Below are positions 43,503 through 53,342 of a stretch of 64,000 nt of DNA, in pieces. The notes beneath the pieces are model-generated. The model was not told the DNA's origin. It was given only the letters and a program-made list of their open reading frames with translations, and made no database searches. Numbering within the stretch: position 1 is the stretch's first letter; every line of letters starts with the position of its first letter. Source of the stretch: Sorghum bicolor (lineage: Eukaryota > Streptophyta > Magnoliopsida > Poales > Poaceae); the NCBI RefSeq assembly GCF_000003195.3, contig NC_012871.2, forward strand, positions 13,399,682 through 13,463,681, read 5' to 3'. The translations under genes and the position numbers were made by a program.

Positions 43503-45654
43503 TAAAAAAGACCATCCAATTTATCAAATATATAGGACGAAATATGGACTCGACCCTATTTGAAAATGAGAGCACAATTTTATCTCAAGTTTTTATGACT
43601 ATGGTTATAGGAAAAATAAATAGTCATATGTATTGTTGGTTCTAAGCCAAATTCGTCGTATGCTCCAAACAAATTGTGCTACATGACAATCAAAATTTAA
43701 AAGTTGGATGGTATTGTAATTATTTTATAAAAAAAACAACACTTCTCTTCAGCCCTCCAATTTTGTTTTAGAAGATTATCTTTTTAAATGATCTTTTAGT
43801 AAAAACCAAACAATTATCATGACATTTAAAAGGTGGTTTTAATTTCCATAGGGCTTTGCTTAGAGGTGTAGCACTCACTACTACTGTAAGCTTTTTCGAG
43901 GTGAGTAAAATAGATTTACCAAGGCGGGCATTATAACCGCCTCGGTGGAAAGGTCACAGTAAATCGATCTTTTCCGAAACAGTTGACATACCCATCTCAG
44001 TTAATCAAGTAAAAAAATCTATGAATAGGCCTGCACACCACCGCTCGTTGGGGCCGCCACCCACCAAATCTGGAGTGAAGGTTGCTAAATATGGACCTAG
44101 AGGTGGTGGAGATGGTGGAGGTCGCCCAATGTGGAAGTAGAGATGGTGGAGGTTGTCAGATCTGCCGCTGGAGAGGAGGGGGGCGAATTCGTCGCTAGGG
44201 AGGAGGAGGGGACGGATCTCACCGCTAGGGAAGAGGAGGGGACTGGATCTCACCGGACTTCATCGTCGTCGCGACGGCCTACTCCTTGCGCGTGCACCAC
44301 CATGCCACCGTGACCCCACACAGGCACGCCACCCTTGGACCCTCGCCGCCAAACGCTACCCGCCACTGTGGAGAGAGAGAGGGGCGCAGTGGAAAAAGAG
44401 TGCACGTGGAGAGAGGGTACGGAGAGAAAGGAGGCAATGGAGAGAGGGAGGGCGACGCGTGGGGGAGAGGGGCACTGTTGTGTAGGGGAGAGAGGATCGC
44501 AGGGAAAGGGAGTTGAGATAGAAGCGCCTGAGAGAGAGAGAGAGGTGAGGAACCCTAAGTATCGTATATATACTTGTGACCACCTCGGTGAATGAAAACG
44601 ACCATCTCCATTAATTTTAGACATTTAACTAAGGTGGTTGGATTTTGTAAACGCCTTGATTAATAAAAGAGTATTGTCTTGCAAAATTATTTGTATATTA
44701 GTAACTGTGACATTTTAATGAATGCTTGTAGACCTAACTTTTTACCTCTTGAATTTGTATTAGTTCAAACTCAAGATGCACCGAGGACACAACTCGCAAT
44801 TGAATGATGGAATAGCGGGGCAGCAGGGGGAGATAGACACGACACAAAGATTTGAGCATACTTATTAGGGCGAGATTGGCAGTTCGACAGATTTAAAAGA
44901 ATCAAATGGTTCTTTTTAGCCGTGAGTAGTCAATTCACTTGAAATCCCAAACATGCTCGAAACATTTATATATGCAAAATTAGATACATGGAGTAACATT
45001 GTTCTTATTTTAAGATTTGAAGTGGAAATGTCTATACTCTGTTCTCCTATGTCCGGATCAGTTGCCTATGAAAAAAGTAAGAATCGTTTCTTCTATACTT
45101 TGACTATGTCGAGATAACTCTAGTGTTGCGCTCGATTTACTCGAACCAACAAATTCAATGAACAATATTTTTTTCTTTCTCTATTTATAAGTTTGCTTTA
45201 ATTTTAAATTTTACACGATAATGTCATACACCATAATTAATGTTAAAAGGGCACATCATAATCTATTTCCAGGTACATTAGTCTGGTATCCAGACCGACC
45301 CCTCTTCTCCTTTATTTGTCTGTAAGTGCATTATTTGTGCTTGTGCAAGTATGCGCCGTGCTTAGGTGTTGCCTCTGCTGCATGTCACTAGCTGTTCTTG
45401 ACTTGATTAGGTCCCTGACGGCAACCTCAAATGAGTAGCAATATTATGATCTAAATGGTAATGGTTTTAGATATAGGTTCAGATGGGTGATGGGTGATTT
45501 CTGAACCTATATGCATGTACATCTAAATGGTTGCATATTTCTGTAGTAAGTAACTAATAAAAGTGTATGAGGTCATAGTATGAGTCTCTGACTAATCATG
45601 CAACGTCTAATGATAAAATTCATGAATGCCCTTTTGCAGTTCCTTTTTCTTCAC
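43503..45654. other. Intergenic sequence with a CACTA-like remnant
   Basis: No gene is seen. At 43876 the sequence CACTACTACTG is followed by the palindrome-like ACCAAGGCGGGC...CCGCCTCGGT (43918-43949). Similar CCACCTCGGTGAATGAA sequence recurs near 44580-44640. These resemble subterminal repeats of a CACTA-type element about 0.8 kb long with a purine-rich core (44360-44545). The right terminus (GTAGTG) was not found. Sequence from 44680 to 45654 shows nothing I recognise. Confidence 0.35.
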
Positions 45655-46315
45655 TCAGGAGGTTTCAATGTCTACACCTAGACATACACGCGATGTGCTA
45701 AGTGACATCACCAACGTCGTAGGTATGCTTTTAATAATTGGGTGTTTTTTTCTAATTTTATAATCTAATCCAAATTTGTCAAAATTCTTGTTAAACATGA
45801 GGTCTCGTCGAGGTGGGCCCAAACATCGCAAGGTCGCAATCGTCGTGCTGAGATTACCAATGAACGAAGGGAGGAGATAAATAGAAGACAACGTGAGTAT
45901 CAGCGTGATCGTCAGCGAGGATGACTGAAGAAGAAAGGGAAGAGAGCAAGAGAAAACAACGTGAGATTGCCGCCGATAAATAATGTAAGCACATGCAGTC
46001 TCCAACTATATTTGCGTCAATGAACGATTAAATATTGACAAAATATTATCTGTCATTCACAGCTATCAAGATCACTAAGGACGGAGTTTTTGGCTGAAAT
46101 TTTGGCGAGTCCTGCAAACGAGTGCTACGACAACATTTGTGAAGATATCTAATATTTGATTAAAAAGTTAGAGAAAATGTAAAGATGTCTTTATGTACTG
46201 ATGATTCATAAAATGTATATAGACTTAAAAACAATTACCCAAAATTAGAACTCTAAAAAAATTACTATAGCATTCCCTAGAAAAAACTGTGGCGTTAGCA
46301 CGGTCATTATACTAG
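45655..46315 (+). mobile_element. Degraded Helitron 3' portion with part of an N-terminal Helitron reading frame
   Basis: Broken frames at 45668-45980 encode MSTPRHTRDVLSDITN and, after an intron-like gap, an Arg/Glu-rich run with NRRQREYQRDRQR. This resembles the basic N-terminal part of plant Helitron proteins. Downstream, GTGGCGTTAGCACGG (decayed hairpin), then TCATTATA and CTAG at 46312-46315 followed by T, matches grass Helitron 3' ends. The 5' end and the Rep/helicase core are absent. Confidence 0.5.
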
Positions 46316-46512
46316 TTTCGCTAAGGTACAACATAAATAATACAATAGAAAAGTAACGCTAACAATTTAAAATGTATCAACATAATGATAAAATAAAAAA
46401 ATGCAGAGTTTTACAGCCTCCAGCCGAGTAGGCTGTCAACTTAAATTATGATGTCTGATTGTCTGTTATTGAAATAGCTCGGGTAAAATACAAAACGATA
46501 GTCTAGAGGTTA

Positions 46513-46712
46513 GGGGCTGTTTAGTTGGTAAAAATTTTGCAAAGTGCTGCTATAGAATTTTTATTTGTATTTGATTATTATTGTTCAATATAGACTAAAT
46601 AGACTTAAAAGATTCATCTCATAAATTATAGTCGAATTATGTAATTAGTATTTTTAATATATATTTAATGTTCAATGCATTTAACAAAAAATCTTAAAAA
46701 TTTTATAAAATA
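46513..46712 (-). mobile_element. Family A MITE, truncated copy in reverse orientation
   Basis: GGGGCTGTTTAGTTGG after TTA (46510-46512), with the family-specific middle (TATAGACTAAATAGACTTAAAAGATTCATCTC) in reverse order to the copy at 50735. The far terminus is not recognisable. It lies just upstream of the PPR gene. Confidence 0.6.
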
Positions 46713-46878
46713 TTTCAGTTTCCTTGACGAGTCCACTGTCCACCCGGAGGATGCCACGTCACCAGCCTTGAGTCCACCCCGTCTCTCTTTTCTCTCTTCT
46801 CCTTTCCATTTATAAAAAAACAAAATTGTATCGCGTCCATTCTTGTTGATACTACTCCGGAGTTCAAGACTTCCGGTA

Positions 46879-48954
46879 ATGTCCGCCGCGGCGGCGCTCT
46901 CACCACGGCCGCCACCGCCAAGTCCTGCCGCCACCGTCCATTCCCTCCTCGCCTCCCTATCCGACCCATCCGCCCTCCGCATCCTCCCGGCCCCACTCCT
47001 TGCCTTCTCCCAACTCCGCCACCTCCTGCCGCCCGCCGCCGCCACCGGACTCCTCCTCCGCCCCATCGCCTCGCTCCTCCACCTCCACCGCTCCGACCTC
47101 CGCGTCGGCCTCCAACTCCACGGGCTCTCCCTCTCCCTCGGCCTCTCCCGCTTCTCGCTCCTCCTGCCCCGCCTCCTCTCCTTCTACTCCAACCACCCGT
47201 CGTTCCTCCCCGCCGCCTCCTCGCTCGCCGCCGGCTCCACGTCCCCCGAACCTTACAATGTTCTCATCTCCGCCTGCCTCAGCCACGGCCTGCCGCGCCA
47301 CGCGCTCGCCGCGTACCAGGAGATGATCGACAAGGACGCCGTCCCCCCTGATGCCTTCACTTACCCCAAAGTGCTCCGTGCCTGCGCCGAGACCGCGAAC
47401 CTCGCTCTCGGGCGGGCGGTACACGTGCGCGCTGCGGACGCCGGCATGGACGGGCACCTGTTTTGCCAGAACGCACTGGTGTCCATGTATGCTAAGTGTG
47501 GGGACGTTGTGGCTGCGCGTGGGGTGTTCGAAGGAATGGAGCATAGGGATGTGGTGTCGTGGAACTCGATGATCTCAGGCTACGCTGCATCTGGGCAGTG
47601 GAGAGAGGCAGTAGAGCTATTTCGCCGGATGCAGGCTGAGGGTGCAGAGGTGAACTCGGTGACATGGAACACGATTGCCGGCGGTTACATCCAGATGCAT
47701 GATTATAGGGCAGCAGTTGGGTTAATTCGGGATATGGTGAGAGGTGGTGCAAGCATTGATTTTGTGACTTTGGTGATTGGATCGAACGCATGCTCACGGG
47801 CAGGGTGGTTGAGGCTTGGGAAGGAGATACATGGGTTGGCAGTCCGAATGCAATGTCACGAAATCGATAGCGTGATCAATGCAGTGATCACAATGTATGC
47901 CAGGTGCAACGATATGGAGCATGCTCTCATGCTGTTCAGAATGATGAGATGCCCAGGTCTGGTAGCATGGAACACTATGATAGCTGGTTTTGCATTGTCT
48001 GATGATGCAGAAGCAGCTTCTAGGATTTTCCGTGAAATGGTATGCAGTGATGTGCAACCAAATTATGTTACTGTAGTCACCTATCTCGCCCTGTGTGCCC
48101 GTGTTGCTAACCTGCAACATGGGAGGGAACTTCATACACACATTATTAAGCAAGGATTCAAAGGGTACCGTTTGCTATGGAACTCTCTTATAGATATGTA
48201 CTCAAAATCAGGGAGGCTTTCAGTGGCTCAAAATGTATTTGATACTATGGATGACCATGACATGATATCCTTCACTTCAATGATAGCAGGATTTGGAATG
48301 CAAGGAAAAGGAATTGTTTCTCTGCGCTTTTTCAAACGGATGATTGACAGTGGGATCATGCCAGATGCCATCATCATGGTTACTGTACTCTCTGCTTGTA
48401 GCCACTCTGGGCTTGTGGATGAAGGGGAAGAGCTTTTTGACAAGATGGTGAAGTCATATGGTATAAAGCCCCAAATGGAGCACTATTCTTGCATGGTTGA
48501 TCTATATGCGCGTGCTGGACTATTGGAAAAGGCAGAGGAATTGCTCAACCAGACTCCCTTCCCTCCAACATCAACTATGGTGGCAGCATTAGTAGGAGCT
48601 TGCCATGAGCAAGGTAACATAATAATTGGTGAAAGGTCAGCAAGGAGGCTCTTGGAGATGAAGACAGATAACGCTGGGCACTATGTTCTGATTGCTAACA
48701 TGTATGCAGCTGCAGGTTGCTGGAATGAGCTAGCAACAGTCAGAAAACTGATGAGAGATCTGGGTGTCATGAAAGCACCTGGGTTAGCATGGGCTGATCT
48801 TGGTAACGGATTCACCCCCTTTCTGGTTGGGGATAGGTCCAACCCTCTAGCTCCAGAAATCTATGAGGTTTTGGATGAACTAACTGAACAAATGAGGAGT
48901 ATGAATAATTGCACTGATCTAGAAATACTATCCATGGAGGAACTCAGGGGGTAA
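46879..48954 (+). CDS. PLS-class pentatricopeptide repeat protein (E/E+ type)
   Basis: Intronless, 691 aa from the Met at 46879 (an in-frame Met at 46843 would add 12 residues). The N-terminal 120 residues are Ala/Leu/Pro/Ser-rich with few acidic residues, fitting an organelle transit peptide. From about residue 125 repeats of 31-36 residues follow, with hallmark stretches such as YNVLISACLSHG, FTYPKVLRACAE, NALVSMYAKCGD, VVSWNSMISGYA and WNSLIDMYSKSG. The end (about 560-690) matches the E and E+ motifs (GHYVLIANMYAAAGCWNE, PGLAWADLG) without a DYW domain. Such proteins bind organelle RNA by sequence and often guide C-to-U editing in mitochondria or plastids. The exact target cannot be told from here. 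Confidence 0.9.
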   Translation: MSAAAALSPRPPPPSPAATVHSLLASLSDPSALRILPAPLLAFSQLRHLLPPAAATGLLLRPIASLLHLHRSDLRVGLQLHGLSLSLGLSRFSLLLPRLLSFYSNHPSFLPAASSLAAGSTSPEPYNVLISACLSHGLPRHALAAYQEMIDKDAVPPDAFTYPKVLRACAETANLALGRAVHVRAADAGMDGHLFCQNALVSMYAKCGDVVAARGVFEGMEHRDVVSWNSMISGYAASGQWREAVELFRRMQAEGAEVNSVTWNTIAGGYIQMHDYRAAVGLIRDMVRGGASIDFVTLVIGSNACSRAGWLRLGKEIHGLAVRMQCHEIDSVINAVITMYARCNDMEHALMLFRMMRCPGLVAWNTMIAGFALSDDAEAASRIFREMVCSDVQPNYVTVVTYLALCARVANLQHGRELHTHIIKQGFKGYRLLWNSLIDMYSKSGRLSVAQNVFDTMDDHDMISFTSMIAGFGMQGKGIVSLRFFKRMIDSGIMPDAIIMVTVLSACSHSGLVDEGEELFDKMVKSYGIKPQMEHYSCMVDLYARAGLLEKAEELLNQTPFPPTSTMVAALVGACHEQGNIIIGERSARRLLEMKTDNAGHYVLIANMYAAAGCWNELATVRKLMRDLGVMKAPGLAWADLGNGFTPFLVGDRSNPLAPEIYEVLDELTEQMRSMNNCTDLEILSMEELRG

Positions 48955-50734
48955 AGTGGTAATGGTAAGGCAAGAAGGAAGGGTGACTGCTTTGGTGTAA
49001 AACGGAGCTCATTTATAAAATGTAGATGAGATTTCACCATGAAGCATAGGGATTTTAAAGAAAAAAGGTGATGTCCTTCAAGAAGCAGCTCATGCAATTG
49101 CTACTGTGCGAGAAGATGGGCTGCTCAACATACACCAAATAGCACAGAATTTTGACTGCCACATTTATTGCCATGATTGGCCTTGGCAAATCGGTGCCCT
49201 TGAGTTTCAAATCGTCACATTCATTGCCTTGATTGGCAATGGCAAAGCAGCCTGTTTTTTTTTCGAATACAGGCAAAACAGTATTTTGATATGTTTTGCC
49301 AACCATGACAAGTCCCCTAACGAGGGTGTTACTTTTCCTGGCAAGTGATGATTGTACATGTCACTAACACCACACATATATTGGAGCTACTGCCTGATTG
49401 GCTTCCTTTGATCAGCTGTAAAACCATGGTTACCCATTTGAGGCAACCATCATTATTCCCAAGCTTCCCTTCATTAAAATGTTTCTTCAAAGTGGTAACC
49501 CCTTTGCAGTAAATTTGATCCTTGAATCTTGATGGTAATTGATCACCAAGTAAAATCTGGAGTTTTGTAATGTGAACTGTTAAATAGAAGGATTGCTATA
49601 ATCATGCAGTTGTAGCCTGAGTTACAAAACCAGATGGACATTCTTATTCATTCTTCATATGCCACATGTTTCCTGCCCAAAAGTTTGTGCCACAGATTAA
49701 CTCCAGGTTGGCTTGATGCTGAATAGCTCAACCTTCGTCACATACCTCTGATCGAGTACCTGGAATCGTGTAGAGTTCAAGTTTTGTTATTCATCAATGC
49801 AAACCATATAAATAGGAGTTCTTCAGCAGCAAACGATCTCAAATTCAACTGCAGTGAAATTTTCTGCTAAATCATGTGATGCTACAACTGGTTGCTTTTT
49901 TATGATGCTTTGTTTGCAAGTACAGAAATAAAAAAGGATTTTCTACTTTCTAAAAGGATGTGAATTACTTCAATTTGGGCAAGTTCTTGGTGTAAACATG
50001 CAGAAGAAATTTGGAATTAAAGCTTTCTGAATTACTCCAGTTAGTTTGATTTTTTCTCAGTTAAACTTATGTTCACATCAGGGGCTTTGAGAATTTGGAA
50101 TTAAAGTCTGCAGGTTTATTGTACTAATTTGGTAACTATTTGTTAATGCTGTACCGTTACCAATTCTCATTGTCAACGTGACAACGTCTTACAATTCATG
50201 CTCGAATTGATGAAGGTGAAATTAACCAAAAGATTATCATGGAATTCATGGCTCTTACCTGACCCAAGTACAAGTTAGTTTTTGCTCTTCTCATGAGAAG
50301 AAGCTTGATGGCATGAAGCTTGACGAGGCTGTGAGCAAGATTCAGGCTCATAAAGGTCAATCTTTGGGCGAGATGGAGTCGTCTTCAAGCAAAAATCTTG
50401 CTTTCAAGGTTGACACTGGAAAGAAGGTGACGAAGAGGTGATCCCACCTTCTATTCACTGGTCTGTAAAGTCATGGCTAAAAATATTATTCGCTGATTTA
50501 TCGTGAGAGAAAAACACTGTTGGTAAATATAAAACAAGCGAACGGGCTAGAAGCATCAAGTGTATATTCACTTCCACTTCTGAAAATTTCTGACTACTTG
50601 TTTGTCGTGGATGTGAATGTCTACTAGATGCATGTATCATACATGTATCACTAATTTACTAATTTATTCTTCTGTCATCCGTAGCCTGAGAGATCAACTA
50701 TGGTCTGTTTTTTTTTTTCGTTTTAGCAAACTTA

Positions 50735-50970
50735 GGCTTGTTTAGTTTACTCCAAAATCTAAAAAAAATTCAAGATTTTCTGTCACATTGAATCTTGTGG
50801 CACATGGATGAAGTATTAAATATAGATAAAAAAATAAGCAATTGCACAATTTGCTTGTAATTTGTAAGATGAATCTTTTAAGCCTAGTTAGTCCATGGTT
50901 AGACAATAATTGCCAAATACAAACAAAAGTGTTACAGTTTCAAAATCTAAAAAAAAATATAAACAAGACC
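50735..50970 (+). mobile_element. Tourist-like MITE (family A), full copy
   Basis: 236 bp from GGCTTGTTTAG to AAACAAGACC, flanked by TTA at 50732-50734 and 50971-50973. It serves as the reference for the split copy at 39008. Confidence 0.85.
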
Positions 50971-51001
50971 TTAGTCTAATATCACGTAGTATTTAAACGT
51001 A

Positions 51002-51350
51002 CTCCCCACGTTTTTTTTGACATGTCGTATTAACATGGTTCTATACCTTTGACCATTGATTTTTTTTTAAAAAAAATATAAATCCATGACATAGAATTTA
51101 TATTTTTAAATTTACTATGAAAAATACTTTTGTAATATCTAATTCCTATGTGTTGTGAAACTATAAGATTTTTAAAAATGGGCGATTAAAGGTAGTAATA
51201 CCTGACTTGGGATAAAACTAATGTGACATGTAAATAAAACAAAATAAACACTTTGCAATGATTATAGTTTTGTAATAACTGACGCTGCGCAAATAACTTT
51301 TCCATCAAAGACCATTTTGGATAGCCAAAGTAGACGAACAATGGAGGGAG
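51002..51350 (+). mobile_element. Stowaway-like MITE
   Basis: Ends CTCCCCACG and ATGGAGGGAG, flanked by TA on both sides. About 349 bp, AT-rich interior. Tc1/Mariner-derived type by its ends. Confidence 0.65.
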
Positions 51351-51740
51351 TAGTATAAAGCTAGTCTTAGAGAGTGTTGGAGAGTTCGTTCGACGTCTAA
51401 GGGGGTGAGCTTTAGATTGTAAAAAAAAAAAACAGCTTTTCTCCAGATATTTTTAGCTAAACGTCTTGGCTCCGCGAACTCTAGACTACCAAAAACATAG
51501 ATCAGCTCCTAGATCCACCAAAGGTTCCACTCTAATGAATGCAACTAGTCGTTTAAATTCAGAACCGAAAGCAATAAGCGGTATGCAAGTATCAAATTCT
51601 TGTTTGATGCTATCAACGACTTCTCATCTCGTTTTTTTTTTATTTTTTTCCTCCTATAGCATTACAAAAATGGCTTTCCTAGCACCTTCTATTCTAAGAC
51701 AACACTAAAGGTAGAACAGGCATATTAGTCGAGTGACATA

Positions 51741-51976
51741 CTCCCTCCGTTCCAAAAAGAGTGTCGTTTTAGATTTTCGTGCCATAAGTTTGACTTGATT
51801 TTTAGGAAATACGTGCAATATTTGTATCTCTAAATAAATTTGTTAAAAAACTAGACTTAAAAATCTTTCCAATGATACTAATTATGTACTATAAATATTA
51901 ATATTTTTTATTATATATTTAGTTAAACTTATTTTTTAGAAAGCGCAAACGACACTTATTTTTGGGACAGAGGGAG
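51741..51976 (+). mobile_element. Stowaway-like MITE
   Basis: Ends CTCCCTCCGT and ACAGAGGGAG with a TA duplication at 51739-51740 and 51977-51978. Subterminal AAAAAGAGTGTCGTTT and AAACGACACTTATTTTT are also inverted. 236 bp. Confidence 0.85.
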
Positions 51977-52210
51977 TAGTTTAGAGCATGTTTGGACCAC
52001 AACTGGATTGTTATAGTCTAGATAGAAGAATATAGATATTCCCTTTGGATCCATTTCTTAGGCGTAATAGAGAAAATTCCAGATACCAATATAAATAGTG
52101 GGAGGTTGTGCACGCCGATTAACTAGGGCAGCAGTTGTGATTAATTGCTGATCTCGTGCCCGATGATGTGCTTCACCATTGGCTGTTTATGGAAATACAT
52201 ACATGCCTAA

Positions 52211-52413
52211 GGGCACTTACAATACGAACTCGAGTCTAATGTTATTTATTACCCTGAACAATGTAGATTTAGAGTCTAAATAAGACTTGAAGTCTTATTT
52301 TTTTTTTCTACCACTTTCTTCAATAAATATGCTGCCACATCAGTAAAATATCATAAATAATATGTAATTAATTGTCTTGGACTTTGTGATAGAGTCTTGC
52401 ATTGTGAGTGCCG
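52211..52413 (+). mobile_element. Tourist-like MITE (family B), copy 2
   Basis: 203 bp, GGGCACTTACAATA to TTGTGAGTGCCG, with TAA at 52208-52210 and 52414-52416. Close match to 39170-39375. Confidence 0.85.
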
Positions 52414-53342
52414 TAATGGTAGAAGAAAAACTAGTAAATGCTAATAGCACGAAGCGTCGCATGCAACAATTTGGTACGCCGCAAAATGGTTGTTGCATCT
52501 TGCATACTGGTCTTTCTAAAAAACGCTAGAACGCCTTAGAAATCAGTCTGGAGGGAGTAAAAATATAAGAGGTATTATGATCATAATTACAAACTAAAGT
52601 AACCAGAGTGTTTGAGTTTCTAGGTTATGATGATTGATTATGGTTGGTTAATGTGAGACATTCCTAACTTATCCAGGTGAGACTAGGTTATGATGATTGA
52701 TTATGGTTAGTTTGGCAAGTTGGATAATTGATTGGAGGATAAGTTAGACTTTTAGCACCTATGAGCCGCTATAACCTAGTCTCACCTTGATTATGACAAT
52801 CAGGGTTTTGATTATAATAAATCATCATATAATTAATCACATTTAGATTAAAATTTGATTATATATAATTTGATTTATTACAATCACATGGTATGTACAC
52901 ATGGCCTTTTTTTAAAAAAAAACTATGTACACAAGGCCTTAAGGCCAGTCTTAATAGGATTTTATCGGTGTTTTATGAATATTAAATATGCCAATGTGAT
53001 GTTATATTAATGAAGAGAGATGATAAAAGTTTCATGAGAATAGAGTTATTTTTAAAATAGGATGGGTTAGAAACTGAGATATGAAATCCTCCCATAGCAT
53101 TGGTCTAAAACGGGTCGAATGCAACAGATAACCTGATTAAATCTTTTTTTAATTTAATAATAACGGGTTGCTGATGGGCCGTGAATCGTGATCAACGCGG
53201 AATTCGAATCACCCCCGAGGCCCCGACCTCTCCTTGTTTTCCCCTTTTCCTTCTTTCCCCAACTCCACTCTCCCCAGTAGAGAACCCTAAACCCCCATCC
53301 CAAACCTTGACGCCGGCGATCTCCGCCGCCGCCGCCGCCGCC

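Larger units (their letters stand above)
48955..53342. other. Intergenic region with MITEs and a small gene fragment
   Basis: PPR 3' sequence, then mostly AT-rich DNA. At 50307-50442 an open piece encoding about 44 residues (MKLDEAVSKIQAHKGQS and on) looks like a fragment of some gene, source not recognised. MITEs at 50735, 51002, 51741 and 52211 are listed separately. At 52620 and 52683 a 26-bp unit (CTAGGTTATGATGATTGATT and on) is repeated, and GTGAGACTAGGTT near 52675 has an inverted partner near 52772, suggesting another decayed MITE at about 52590-52900. Confidence 0.55.

Noticed and set aside
44131..44624. Overlapping 60-124 codon frames on both strands
   Set aside because: Purine-rich GAGAGA low-complexity sequence inside a CACTA-like remnant produces open frames by composition alone.
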